This document shows, piece by piece, positions 7,151 to 16,448 of a stretch of DNA of 36,534 nt. Every line of letters starts with the position of its first letter. Within the stretch, counting starts at the first letter, position 1. The DNA is from an uncultured Ruminococcus sp. GTDB lineage: Bacteria; Bacillota; Clostridia; Oscillospirales; CAG-272. The notes below the pieces were generated by a model. The model did not search any database. It worked only from the letters and a program-made list of their open reading frames with translations, and was not told where the DNA came from. The stretch lies in the NCBI GenBank assembly GCA_902785485.1, contig CACZZA010000007.1, positions 1 to 36,534 on the forward strand, read 5' to 3'. Made by a program: the position numbers and the translations under genes.

Positions 7151-9352
7151 ATGAAGAAGTTTTTAGCGCTTCTCCTCGTTGCCGTTATGGTGCTGGCTAT
7201 GCTCGCAGCTTGCGGCGATGAGAAACCGTCAAATGAGACGGAAAAGCCCGGTGAAACCGACAAACCGGGAACTCCCGTCGAAATGACCGATCCGTACGCG
7301 GGCAAGACCCACGCGGAGATTTCCGACGATCTTTACGAGAAGGTCCTCGGCGACTTCGACAAGCTCTATGCACAGGCTAAAGAGGCAAAGAGCATTTCCG
7401 AGAGATTCGCTCTCATGGCTATCGCAGAAGCGAAGCTCCTTGAGTCCGGCGTTATGCTTCCGTCTTCTTCCAAGGGCGGCAACTACGCTATCTCCAAGGT
7501 AGCTCCCTACACCGTTACCCCTGTTCTTTGGGGCAATGACTCCGACAGATTCTACAATGCCATCATCGTTGGCGGCGAGAATGCCATCAAGGCTTCCGAG
7601 AGAGACGAACTGAAGGCTCTCTGGGCTGAGACCAAAGGCACCGGCACCTACCTTGCAAAGGCTAAAGAATACCTCACCGGCAAGGGCTACACCTTCGTTG
7701 ACACCTACGAGCTCGGATACACTTCCGATCCTCAGACTTGGGACGCGCTCAACACCTACAGAGCCGCTGACTCCGAAGCTATCGTCAACACCTACACCGG
7801 TCTGCTTGAGTACAACGTAGAAAATACTCAGGTTCCCGCACTCGCAGAAGCTCTCCCGACCGTCTCCGCTGACGGCCTCACCTACACCTTCAAGATCCGC
7901 AAGAACGTCAACTGGGTCGACTCTCAGGGCAAGGTCCTTGAACCCGTTACCGCTAAATCCTTCGTCGCCGGCATGCATCACATGCTCGACGCACAGGGCG
8001 GACTTGAGTACCTCGTTTCCGGTATCATCAAGAATGCAGATCAGTATATGAGCGGCGAGATCACCGACTTCTCGCAGGTCGGCGTAAAAGCTGTTGACGA
8101 TTATACTCTCGAGTATACTCTCGAAGCTCCCTGCCCCTACTTCCTCACCATGTTCGGTTACAACATCTTCGCTCCTATCAGCGAAGTCCAGTTCCAGGCT
8201 AAGGGCGGCGTATACGGAGTAGAAGAGTTCAAGGAAACAAAAGAGAAAGCTTCTTACACCTACGGTAAGACCCCCGATGACATCGGCTACAACGGAGCTT
8301 ACATCGTAACCTCCAACACTGCTGAAAACTCCATCGTTTTCGAAGCCAACCCCGAGTTCTACGCTCCCGAGCTTCTCAACGTCAAGAAGATCGTCTGGAC
8401 CTTCCTCGACGGTAAGAACCCCACCGCTTCCTATGACTTCTTCAAGGAAGGCAAGTTCGCGGGCGCGGGTCTGAACACTCAGGCTCTCGCGAAGTGCAAA
8501 GAAGACAAACTCTTTGACGATTACGCATACGTTTCTTCCACCGACGCTACCTCGTACCCGATGTTCCTCAACCTTTACAGAGCACAGTACGGCAACTATG
8601 ACGATCCGACCATCGCTCCCACTACTCTCAGCGACACCGATAAGGTCCGCACCAACCTCGCGATGGGCAACCAGATGTTCCGTCTGGCGGTCGTTACCGC
8701 TCTTGACCGCGGCGCGTACAACGCTACGACTCAGGGCGACGAGCTCAAGCTCACCAACCTCGTCAACTCCTACACTCCCGGAACCTTCGTAACTCTTCCC
8801 GAAGACGTTACCGTCAAGATCGGCGACGCTGACAAGAAGTACGAAGCAGGCACGTTTTACGGTCAGATCATGCAGGATCAGATCGTTGCAGACGGATTCT
8901 CCATCAAGGTTTGGGATCCGCAGGCTGACGGCGGCATCGGTTCTTCCGCGGGCTTTGACGGCTGGTACAGCCCCGAAGCTTCCAAGCAGTATCTCGCATC
9001 TGCGGCAGATCAGCTCAAGGAACTCGGCGTCGAGATCTCCAAAGAGAACCCGATCAAACTCGAGCTCCCCTACTACGACATCAACGAGACCTATACTCAG
9101 AGAGCTAACGCTCTGAAACAGTCCATCGAAACTTCCACCGACGGCCAGATCGAGGTCGTTCTCGTTAAGACCGGCGGCTCCAATGCCAAGAACTGGTACA
9201 ACGCAGGTTACTATCCGGAATCCGGCGACGGCATGAACTATAACATTGTCGACGTTTGCGGTTGGGGTCCTGACTTCGGCGATCCTCAGACCTACCTCGA
9301 CACCATGCTCGGCCAGCCCGGCGGTATGGCGAAGAACATTGGCTTGTATTGA
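7151..9352 (+). CDS. Peptide ABC transporter substrate-binding lipoprotein (OppA-like, apparently permuted)
   Basis: A 733-residue lipoprotein: signal peptide with lipobox LAAC (acylated Cys21), then a Glu/Pro/Thr linker to about residue 45. The extracellular part belongs to the SBP_bac_5 (OppA/DppA) family, which delivers oligopeptides to the membrane channel. The family's usual N-terminal part is seen from about residue 185 (GYTSDPQTWDALNTYRAAD, then a tract ending LTYTFKIRKNVNWVD). The usual late segment GWGPDFGDPQTYLDTML lies only about 25 residues from the stop. The segment normally following it (helical ERFALMAIAEAKLLESGVMLP, then VAPYT) is instead at residues 84-121. The order therefore looks circularly permuted. 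Codons favour C-ending forms (TTC, AAC, ACC) more than in neighbours, suggesting high expression. Confidence 0.9.
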   Translation: MKKFLALLLVAVMVLAMLAACGDEKPSNETEKPGETDKPGTPVEMTDPYAGKTHAEISDDLYEKVLGDFDKLYAQAKEAKSISERFALMAIAEAKLLESGVMLPSSSKGGNYAISKVAPYTVTPVLWGNDSDRFYNAIIVGGENAIKASERDELKALWAETKGTGTYLAKAKEYLTGKGYTFVDTYELGYTSDPQTWDALNTYRAADSEAIVNTYTGLLEYNVENTQVPALAEALPTVSADGLTYTFKIRKNVNWVDSQGKVLEPVTAKSFVAGMHHMLDAQGGLEYLVSGIIKNADQYMSGEITDFSQVGVKAVDDYTLEYTLEAPCPYFLTMFGYNIFAPISEVQFQAKGGVYGVEEFKETKEKASYTYGKTPDDIGYNGAYIVTSNTAENSIVFEANPEFYAPELLNVKKIVWTFLDGKNPTASYDFFKEGKFAGAGLNTQALAKCKEDKLFDDYAYVSSTDATSYPMFLNLYRAQYGNYDDPTIAPTTLSDTDKVRTNLAMGNQMFRLAVVTALDRGAYNATTQGDELKLTNLVNSYTPGTFVTLPEDVTVKIGDADKKYEAGTFYGQIMQDQIVADGFSIKVWDPQADGGIGSSAGFDGWYSPEASKQYLASAADQLKELGVEISKENPIKLELPYYDINETYTQRANALKQSIETSTDGQIEVVLVKTGGSNAKNWYNAGYYPESGDGMNYNIVDVCGWGPDFGDPQTYLDTMLGQPGGMAKNIGLY

Positions 9353-9418
9353 TCTCCCGAACTTAAAAAAGGAAAACCACATACAAGTAATTACAGATGG
9401 TTGATTAATCATTGTACG

Positions 9419-9449
9419 GTAAGAGGATGAATGACCTTCATCCTCTTAC
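9419..9449 (+). promoter_or_regulatory. Intercistronic stem-loop between binding-protein and permease genes
   Basis: A perfect 13-base-pair inverted repeat: GTAAGAGGATGAA (9419-9431), loop TGACC, TTCATCCTCTTAC (9437-9449). No U-tract follows, so it is more likely a 3'-end stabiliser or partial terminator than a full terminator. Such hairpins allow more binding protein than permease from one transcript. Confidence 0.75.
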
Positions 9450-9493
9450 TTGTCAATGATGAAACGACAAATCCAAGCAGGAAGAACTTAATT

Positions 9494-11137
9494 ATGACAA
9501 AGTATCTACTCAGACGTCTGTTGCACGGGCTGTTTTCGGTCATAGTGGTCGTCGCCGTGGTAATGCTGTTGGTCTATTCCCTGACGGACCGTGAAAAAAT
9601 ATTCGGCAGCGATCCTTTGTTTTCAAAGAAAGCGAGCAACGTAAGAGAAACATATAAATACGAGCAGTGGGAAAAGTACGGATACATCGATTACGTAACA
9701 TATAACGAATACCTTATCTCTCTCGTCCGTTCCGGCGAGATCACCGAGGAGCAGAGGGCGAAAGCCGTCGACATCGCTCCTACCGCCGACAGGAATGAGA
9801 TCGACGGGAATTACGTCGTCGACATCCATTCCAAAGACGACTCTCCCGCGGCGGCGGAAATGATCGGCCGCTTCGAAGAGTATTATAAATCTCAGGGATA
9901 TACCGTCGTGCGCCTCAACGCCGACTATTACTCAGTCCGTACCAAAAAGCTCAATAACGGCGGCAAACAGGTGCTTTTCACCTATAAAGACAGACCGCTC
10001 ATTTCAAGATTACTTTCTTATTTCGGAAATATTTTCTCTGTTGACAACATTCATTACGTTGACGCCGAAAACGACATAGGTGAAAGAAAACTCACCTTCA
10101 CCCTGCACGACCCCGCTTATACCGATCCGGAGACGGGCAAAGCTCCGTTCTCTCCCGCTATAATCGGTAACGGAACCAGGCACAAATATCTTTTATACGT
10201 TGACGGATCCTTCCCGTTCGTTCATCAGAACCTGCTGAACATCAGCATGGGAACTTCCTACTCCGTGAACCAGGGCGTCGACGTTTACGATACGATGACT
10301 CTGACGCAGGGCAAATACGTCAAGCGCGTGATAACCTATCCGACGGGACTCGTCGAAGACAGCGCGGACGATCTGCACAGCGCAACGTATGTCGCCGGCT
10401 CGCACGAGCTCAGCCAGACGATCTCCGACCGTTTCACCGACGATTATTCAAACGTTTCGACCGTCAAGGCGAGCAAGTCGAAGATAGGCTTCTCGTTCGT
10501 CATCGGTATCATATCGGTCGCTCTCGCGTACGTGCTCGGCGTTCCGCTCGGAATACTCATGGCGAAGCAGAAGGACAAGCTGCTCGACAAGATAGGTACC
10601 CTTTACATCATCTTTATCATAGCCGTCCCGAGCCTTGCGTACATTTTTATGTTCCAGGCTATAGGACGGAGCATGGGACTTCCCAGCATCATGGACGTCA
10701 ACAACGAATCGTGGAAGATGTATATCCTCCCGATCGTTTCGCTCGCGCTGCCCTCCGTTGCGAACTTGATGAAGTGGCTGCGCAGATATATGATAGATCA
10801 GATGAACTCCGATTACGTACGGTTTGCAAGATCCGGCGGTCTTTCGGAGGGCGAGATCTTCACAAAGCACATACTTAAAAACGCCGCGATACCGATCATC
10901 CACGGTATCCCCGGATCGGTGCTCGGCGCGCTCGTCGGCGCGATCATTACCGAACGCGTTTATCTCGTTCCCGGCGCGGGCAACCTGCTCACGAACGCGA
11001 TCAACGCGAACGACAACGGCGTTATCGTGGGTCTGACCCTGTTCTACGCTCTGCTTTCGATCATATCGCTGATACTCGGCGATATCCTGATGGCGACGGT
11101 CGACCCGAGAATTTCGTTTACCAACAAAGCGAGGTGA
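9494..11137 (+). CDS. oppB: Peptide ABC transporter permease, OppB-like, with large extracytoplasmic loop
   Basis: The start is set at ATG 9494 because AGGAAG lies about nine bases upstream and the product begins MTKYLLRRLL, the usual OppB opening; earlier codons run through the intercistronic hairpin. The product is 548 residues, against about 306 for E. coli OppB. One helix (about 12-30) is followed by about 295 hydrophilic residues, then the conserved permease domain from about residue 328. The coupling-helix region reads RSGGLSEGEIFTKHILKNA, and GAIITERVYLVPGAGNLL is typical of the family. With the next gene it forms the membrane channel. The next start is six bases after the stop. Opp versus Dpp specificity cannot be told. 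Confidence 0.93.
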   Translation: MTKYLLRRLLHGLFSVIVVVAVVMLLVYSLTDREKIFGSDPLFSKKASNVRETYKYEQWEKYGYIDYVTYNEYLISLVRSGEITEEQRAKAVDIAPTADRNEIDGNYVVDIHSKDDSPAAAEMIGRFEEYYKSQGYTVVRLNADYYSVRTKKLNNGGKQVLFTYKDRPLISRLLSYFGNIFSVDNIHYVDAENDIGERKLTFTLHDPAYTDPETGKAPFSPAIIGNGTRHKYLLYVDGSFPFVHQNLLNISMGTSYSVNQGVDVYDTMTLTQGKYVKRVITYPTGLVEDSADDLHSATYVAGSHELSQTISDRFTDDYSNVSTVKASKSKIGFSFVIGIISVALAYVLGVPLGILMAKQKDKLLDKIGTLYIIFIIAVPSLAYIFMFQAIGRSMGLPSIMDVNNESWKMYILPIVSLALPSVANLMKWLRRYMIDQMNSDYVRFARSGGLSEGEIFTKHILKNAAIPIIHGIPGSVLGALVGAIITERVYLVPGAGNLLTNAINANDNGVIVGLTLFYALLSIISLILGDILMATVDPRISFTNKAR

Positions 11138-11143
11138 GAGATA

Positions 11144-12124
11144 ATGAACGAACTTACAGATATCAGTTCTCTCGGATTGAGTGAAGAAGAGCTCTTCTCG
11201 CGCGTTGACAATGACAGTCTTGCCGCGGAAAAGATCACGGCGCCCCGTTACAGCTACTGGCACTCGGTCTTCCGCGTGTTCTTCCGCAAAAAGATCAACA
11301 TCGTCATTCTCGCTCTGCTCGCTATCATAATCGCGTTCGCGTACATCTATCCGATGTTCTCGAACTACGACAGATTTGCGCACGTTCTCGTGGAGGGCGG
11401 CAAACATCTGACACCTCAAAAGGCGCTTGAAATGCACCCGGACGACAGCGCCATCCACTGGATCCTCGGCTCCGGCGGAGCCGGCGAATCCACGTTCGAT
11501 GCCATCTGGGTCGGCTCGCGCATCTCGCTGTCGCTCGCGTTCGTCTGCGCGCTTATCAATATGACGATAGGCGTCATCGTGGGCGCGGTCTGGGGTTTCT
11601 CGAAAAAAGTCGATATGGTGATGCAGGAGGTCTATAACATCATAGGCAACGTTCCGTACATCCTGCTCATCTCAGTCGTCGTCATGATACTCAGCGCCAG
11701 CTTCTGGTCGCTTGTTTTCGCCCTGACCGTCACGGGATGGCTCGCAATAGCGTACTTTATCCGTACGCAGGTCGTCATCATCAGGGACCGCGAGTACAAC
11801 CTCGCGTCGCGCTGCCTCGGCACGTCGACTCTGCGCATCGCCATGAAGAACATCATGCCCTTTATGGTATCCGTCATAGTCACGCTCGCGGCGACGGAGA
11901 TACCGTCGTACATTTCATACGAAGTATTCCTGAGCTACATCGGTCTTACGATGTCCGATATTTCTCTCGGTAAGCTCATCGGAACGGCTCAGCCGTCGAT
12001 GTTCACACCCGGTATGCAGCTCGAGTTCTGGGCTCCCGTCGCGATAGCGTCGATAATCACTGTCGTGCTTTACGTCGTCGGACAGAACCTCGGAGACGCA
12101 TCCGACCCGAGAACGCATATGTGA
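11144..12124 (+). CDS. oppC: Peptide ABC transporter permease, OppC-like
   Basis: A 326-residue partner of the preceding permease. A cytoplasmic N-terminus of about 50 residues leads into a first helix (INIVILALLAIIIAFAYIY), then an extracytoplasmic segment holding GSGGAGESTFDAIWVGSR, a degenerate form of the family's GTD.GRD.F.R motif, then five further helices. The cytoplasmic coupling region (YNLASRCLGTSTLRIAMKNI) contacts the ATPase subunits. Its six-base spacing from oppB and ten-base gap to the ATPase gene place it firmly in the operon. Confidence 0.94.
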   Translation: MNELTDISSLGLSEEELFSRVDNDSLAAEKITAPRYSYWHSVFRVFFRKKINIVILALLAIIIAFAYIYPMFSNYDRFAHVLVEGGKHLTPQKALEMHPDDSAIHWILGSGGAGESTFDAIWVGSRISLSLAFVCALINMTIGVIVGAVWGFSKKVDMVMQEVYNIIGNVPYILLISVVVMILSASFWSLVFALTVTGWLAIAYFIRTQVVIIRDREYNLASRCLGTSTLRIAMKNIMPFMVSVIVTLAATEIPSYISYEVFLSYIGLTMSDISLGKLIGTAQPSMFTPGMQLEFWAPVAIASIITVVLYVVGQNLGDASDPRTHM

Positions 12125-12134
12125 GGGCAAGACG

Positions 12135-13886
12135 GTGGAAAACAAAAAAGTAATCTTGTCCGTAAAGGACCTTGAAGTTAAATTTCACGTCAGAGGCAGG
12201 ATCCTGACCGCGATACGCGGCATTTCCCTCGACATATACGAAAACGAATCCATCGCCATTGTCGGCGAGTCCGGTTCCGGAAAATCCGTATTCACCAAGA
12301 CCTTTGCCGGAATGCTTGATTCAAACGGCTTTATCAGCAAAGGAGATATCATTTTCAACGACGACGAGCTCGTCGTGACCGACGTCGTCAATTCAGCGCG
12401 CAACAAGAGGCTCATAGGTTCGATCAACGCAAAGCTCGACGCCAAGGCGGCGGAGGAGCACGCGTCGGGCATCTGGCGCGAGCTCAAGGAGCTCGAGTCG
12501 GAGAACAAGAGGCGTTTTACCCTTACCGACGAAGACGAAAAGGCGTTTGACGAACGTCTGCACGACCTCAACTTTGCAAAAGCCGAGGCGTACAACACCA
12601 AGCTGACGTTAGACTCCTCGAAGGAAAAAGCCGAGATCAAAAAGAAAGAGGCTGAAATAGCCGAGCTGGAAAAGCAGATCAAGGCGATCGAAGGCGAAAA
12701 GAAGGCGAAGATAGCCGAAAGGAAAAAACAGGCTGACTCCGACACAAGTTATATTTCGTCCTTCAATACCAAAAAATCGGAGCTTGAAGCCCGTTATTCC
12801 AAGGAAGTTTCTTCCTATAAGATCACTCCGGAGGTCTCCGAACGTAACAAGGTCATCGCCAAGGAGATCGTCCTTTCGACCGATCACATCGGCGGTATCC
12901 ACGGCGGCAATCTTCGCCGTTCGCTCGTAAAAAGCGTGCTGAAGGCGATGAAGATGGGCGTCGATCTGAATAACGAGAACGAGCGCAACAAGGTGTTCGA
13001 TACCGTCATCTTCCGCGTGCGTTACATCAGTGAGGACGAGAAGTGGCTCCACGGCGAATGTGTCGTCAACCTCGCCAAGATCAACGAGTCCGCGTATTGG
13101 ACTCAGATCCGCGGTAAAAAGATCGCCACGGTCTTCCAGGACCCCATGACCTCTCTCAACCCGATCATCCCGATCGGCAAGCAGATCACCTCGATAATCC
13201 TCAAGCACCAGAAATGCACGGAGGTCGAGGCGAGAGAGCGCGCGCTCGTGCTGATGAAAAAGGTCGGCATCCCGAACGCGGAGAACCGTTACGACGATTA
13301 CCCGTTCCAGTATTCCGGCGGTATGCGTCAGCGTATAGTCATAGCGATCGCGCTTTCGTGCCAGCCTAAGATACTGATCTGCGACGAGCCGACTACCGCT
13401 CTTGACGTTACGATCCAGACGCAGATACTGACCCTGCTGAAGGACCTTCAGAAAGAGTTCAACTATACGATAGTATTCATCACGCACGACCTCGGCGTCG
13501 TCGCCAATATAGCGGACCGCGTTGCGGTGCTTTACGCCGGACAGATCGTCGAGCTCGGCAACGTGGACGAGGTATTCTTCGATCCGCGCCACCCGTACAC
13601 CTGGGCTCTGCTTTCGTCGCTTCCTCAGCTCGCGCAGAGGAACACGAAGCTTTACTCGATCACGGGTACTCCCCCGAGCCTTTATAATACCATCGTGGGA
13701 GATCCCTTCGCGCCGAGAAACCCGTATTGCCTCAAGATAGACACGCTCAAAGAGCCGCCCGTCTTCAAGGTGACGGAGACCCACTTCGCGAAGACCTGGC
13801 TGCTCGATCCGAGGTCCCCGAAGATCGAAAAGCCCGAGGCGATCTGCGACATCCATGAAAAGCTTATGAAAGCGTTCAATATCTGA
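12135..13886 (+). CDS. oppD: Peptide ABC transporter ATPase, OppD-like, with ~235-residue charged insertion
   Basis: A 583-residue ATPase starting at GTG 12135. Walker A is GESGSGKS (44-51), the Q-loop VFQDP (Gln335), the signature YSGGMRQR (393-400), Walker B ILICDEP (413-419) and the switch His451. The C-terminal tail has the family's oligopeptide/dipeptide domain pattern (RHPYTWALL and a PPSL...PFAPR-type segment), but only one Cys (YCLK) in the place where Fe-S-type relatives have several. In ordinary OppD the Q-loop follows Walker A by about 50 residues; here about 235 extra residues intervene. Of these, about 110-225 are Lys/Glu/Ala-rich and heptad-like, a probable coiled coil. Catalytic motifs are intact, so it should be active. 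It pairs with the next gene. Confidence 0.93.
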   Translation: MENKKVILSVKDLEVKFHVRGRILTAIRGISLDIYENESIAIVGESGSGKSVFTKTFAGMLDSNGFISKGDIIFNDDELVVTDVVNSARNKRLIGSINAKLDAKAAEEHASGIWRELKELESENKRRFTLTDEDEKAFDERLHDLNFAKAEAYNTKLTLDSSKEKAEIKKKEAEIAELEKQIKAIEGEKKAKIAERKKQADSDTSYISSFNTKKSELEARYSKEVSSYKITPEVSERNKVIAKEIVLSTDHIGGIHGGNLRRSLVKSVLKAMKMGVDLNNENERNKVFDTVIFRVRYISEDEKWLHGECVVNLAKINESAYWTQIRGKKIATVFQDPMTSLNPIIPIGKQITSIILKHQKCTEVEARERALVLMKKVGIPNAENRYDDYPFQYSGGMRQRIVIAIALSCQPKILICDEPTTALDVTIQTQILTLLKDLQKEFNYTIVFITHDLGVVANIADRVAVLYAGQIVELGNVDEVFFDPRHPYTWALLSSLPQLAQRNTKLYSITGTPPSLYNTIVGDPFAPRNPYCLKIDTLKEPPVFKVTETHFAKTWLLDPRSPKIEKPEAICDIHEKLMKAFNI

Positions 13887-13902
13887 AAGGAGGTCTCTAA
13901 GT

Positions 13903-15231
13903 ATGTTCGGCAAAAAGAAAAATGACAAACTCGGAAAGACCTCCGAACTCGGCGCCACCGCAAAGCACCTTCCCGAAAAGGGTCCGATAGCCGAGAACGG
14001 CAAGGAGATACTCCTGTCGCTCAAAAACGTCGACATCACGTTCGGCAAGGGCGATCGCGCGGTGCATGCGGTAAAGGACGCAACGTTCGATATTTACAAG
14101 GGCGAGACCTTCTCTCTCGTCGGCGAGTCCGGTTCCGGCAAAACGACGATAGGGCGCGCGGTCATCCGCGTCAATCCCTGCGCCGCGGGAGAGATCGACT
14201 ACAAGGGCGTCCGTATCTCCGGAAAGATCCCTCATTCGCTCGACAGAGAGGTCATACGCAATATACAGATGGTCTTCCAGGATCCCGCGGCGTCGCTGAA
14301 CGAACGCGCGACCGTAGACTACATCATTTCGGAAGGACTTTATAACTTCCACCTCTACAAGAACGAGGCAGACCGCGTCGCCAAAGTCGAAAATATGATC
14401 GACGAGGTCGGACTTCTCCCGGAGCATCTGACGAGATACCCGCACGAGTTTTCGGGCGGTCAGCGTCAGAGGATCGGTCTTGCGAGGGCGATGGTAATGG
14501 AGCCCGAACTCGTCGTAGCCGACGAGCCGATCTCAGCTCTCGACGTTTCGATCCGCGCGCAGGTGCTGAACCTTCTCAAAAAGTTCCAGCAGGAGCGCGG
14601 CACGACCTACCTGTTCATAGCGCACGACCTTTCGATAGTCCGTTTCATTTCGGACCGTATAGGCGTTATCTACAAGGGAAATATCGTAGAGATCTCGACG
14701 GCGGAAGAGCTTTTCGACTACCCGCTCCATCCGTACACCCGTTCGCTGATCTCCGCGATCCCGATCCCCGATCCGCTGCTTGAAAAGAACAAGGTACCGT
14801 TCATATACGATCCATCCGTTCACGATTACAGCGAGGAAACGCCCGAGCTGACCTACATCGGACACGATCATTACGTCTACGGCAGCAAGTCCGAAATAGA
14901 GGAATACAAGAAGATCCGCGAGGCGGGAGTTCCGCTCAAATCGGTCACGATCCGCGACCCCGACGCTCCGGAAGAGGAGAAAAAGACCGAGGACGCGAAC
15001 GTGTCCAGGGAGCCGATCCTCGATACTCCTGTCCACGATACGGGAAGCATCTGGCTTTCGATCCTGGCGTTCCTGCTTCCGATCATCGGACTTATCACCG
15101 GCGGCATATTCCGAAAACACAATTATATGCGCAACCGTAAGTCCTGTATCAAAGGCGCAATCGTCGGATTTGTGGTCCGCGGCGTGATACTCGCGCTGTT
15201 CGGTCTGCTGCTCCTGCTCTCGATAGTCTGA
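13903..15231 (+). CDS. oppF: Peptide ABC transporter ATPase, OppF-like, with C-terminal membrane tail
   Basis: A 442-residue ATPase preceded by a near-ideal AAAGGAGG. Walker A is GESGSGKT (74-81), Q-loop VFQDP (Gln126), signature FSGGQRQR (183-190), Walker B VVADEP (204-209) and switch His241. The nucleotide domain ends with the family pattern [13 protein letters not shown]. An acidic linker follows, then a hydrophobic module from residue 381 with two predicted helices (about 383-403 and 418-441) separated by a basic loop ([15 protein letters not shown]), resembling the small DUF4190-type two-helix domains. OppF proteins are normally peripheral; this tail would anchor the ATPase. The stop lies six bases before the next start. 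Confidence 0.93.
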   Translation: MFGKKKNDKLGKTSELGATAKHLPEKGPIAENGKEILLSLKNVDITFGKGDRAVHAVKDATFDIYKGETFSLVGESGSGKTTIGRAVIRVNPCAAGEIDYKGVRISGKIPHSLDREVIRNIQMVFQDPAASLNERATVDYIISEGLYNFHLYKNEADRVAKVENMIDEVGLLPEHLTRYPHEFSGGQRQRIGLARAMVMEPELVVADEPISALDVSIRAQVLNLLKKFQQERGTTYLFIAHDLSIVRFISDRIGVIYKGNIVEISTAEELFDYPLHPYTRSLISAIPIPDPLLEKNKVPFIYDPSVHDYSEETPELTYIGHDHYVYGSKSEIEEYKKIREAGVPLKSVTIRDPDAPEEEKKTEDANVSREPILDTPVHDTGSIWLSILAFLLPIIGLITGGIFRKHNYMRNRKSCIKGAIVGFVVRGVILALFGLLLLLSIV

Positions 15232-15237
15232 TAAGAT

Positions 15238-16425
15238 ATGATGAACAAAGAGCAAGATCCGAACGACAAAAGCATATTCAACAAAAAAACTCTGATTCGT
15301 TTGGTGACCGTGATCGCTCTCATAGCGCTCGCGGTCGCCGCGTTTACCTACGCTATCGGCAAGCTCGTAACGGCTGAAAGCGGATACCGCGAGGTCGAGT
15401 GTACGGCGAACGCCACGAACTGCTCGTCGGAGTTCATATTCACCTACAACCTCGGCGTTTCGGGAATGTCTCCCACCGCCGAACTAAAAGCGGTGACCAA
15501 CCTTTACAACGAAAGAGCGATGTTCTACTACCGCGTGTTCCATCCGACGCAGGAGTTCGACGGGATGAAAAACGTCGCGTCGCTCAACACGCGCCCGAAC
15601 GAAACGCTTACGGTTCCCGCGGAGCTTTATGCGTCGCTTGAAAAGGCCGCCGCTGACGGGGAGCGCAATATTTATCTCGCTCCTTTTTTTGCGTACTATG
15701 AAACTCTGTTCGCGTCGTCGTACGACGAGGACGCCGCCACCTGGGATCCCGCGCGGAACGCGGAACTCAAAGCCGAGTACGAAAAAACGCTCTCGTTCGT
15801 TTCCGATCCCTCTCACGCGGAACTTACGTTCGGAGGGGAGAACAAGGTCACTCTGAAGGTCAGCGACGCCTATCTCGCTTACGCGAAGGAAGTCGGCATC
15901 ACGACGTTCATTGACTTTTTCTGGATGAAAAACGCTTTTATAGCCGATCTTTTCGCTTCCGACCTGATCGCGGGAGGGTACGTTTACGGCTCCATTGCTT
16001 CGCGCGACGGTTACGTGCGCAACCTCGATGAAAGCAGCGCGGAATACGCCTTTGACTTTTTCGATCTGAGAGACAATGCGATCACTCATTCGGGAAAACT
16101 CGTTTATAAGGGAAAGGCGGCGCTCTGCTCGTTTCATTCGTTCATACTCGACGACGTCGACAAGCTCTATACCTACTACTACTCGAACGGCGACGTCGTG
16201 ACGAGATACGTCTCCCCTGAGAACGCGCTGACTGACGGTCAGGGCAGCGCCATGCTCGTCTATTCGAGGGATATGGGGTGCGCGGACCTTCTGTTTGCGG
16301 GACTCGAATGTTACCGTTCCGGCTCGCTCACGAAGTTTGAGGCAAATAACGCCGGAGCCGTCTTCTCATCCGGAGGAAAAACCGAGAAAAAGAGTTTTGA
16401 CGGCTTCAGCTTTACCGAGGGCTGA
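15238..16425 (+). CDS. Membrane-anchored protein resembling a divergent ApbE (FMN transferase) fold
   Basis: A 395-residue protein with one N-terminal helix (about 21-42) and an extracellular body. Its order of segments follows ApbE: SLNTRPNETLTVPAELYASL (ApbE: start-of-domain Asn and ..VS..m), YLAPFFAYYETLF (for DiTvGPLvnlWgf), NAFIADLFASDLIAGGYVY (for GYAADhlarlL..G), AITHSGKLVYKGKA (for iSTSGsYrnyyeldGk), SFHSFILDD (for HvIDPqtG) and AMLVYSRDMGCADLLFAGL (for vtViAptaleADgwdTgl). Residues that bind FAD and Mg2+ in ApbE are largely changed, so flavin transfer is doubtful. ApbE attaches FMN to extracytoplasmic redox proteins. Similarity is by eye and could be wrong. It is embedded in the peptide-transporter operon and may act as a binding or scaffold protein. 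Confidence 0.55.
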   Translation: MMNKEQDPNDKSIFNKKTLIRLVTVIALIALAVAAFTYAIGKLVTAESGYREVECTANATNCSSEFIFTYNLGVSGMSPTAELKAVTNLYNERAMFYYRVFHPTQEFDGMKNVASLNTRPNETLTVPAELYASLEKAAADGERNIYLAPFFAYYETLFASSYDEDAATWDPARNAELKAEYEKTLSFVSDPSHAELTFGGENKVTLKVSDAYLAYAKEVGITTFIDFFWMKNAFIADLFASDLIAGGYVYGSIASRDGYVRNLDESSAEYAFDFFDLRDNAITHSGKLVYKGKAALCSFHSFILDDVDKLYTYYYSNGDVVTRYVSPENALTDGQGSAMLVYSRDMGCADLLFAGLECYRSGSLTKFEANNAGAVFSSGGKTEKKSFDGFSFTEG

Positions 16426-16448
16426 TCTCGCCGCTCCGACCGAAGAAA

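Noticed and set aside
7229..9412. Long minus-strand open frame opposite the binding-protein gene
   Set aside because: It is a mirror of the strongly biased codons of the lipoprotein gene, with no ribosome binding site or domain.
9350..9430. Frameshift truncating the C-terminus of the binding protein
   Set aside because: None of the frames after the stop continues the family sequence, and the missing segment is found intact near the N-terminus.
9431..9493. Earlier start for the OppB-like permease
   Set aside because: The codons run through the intercistronic hairpin, and the ATG at 9494 has a proper ribosome binding site and the family's N-terminus.
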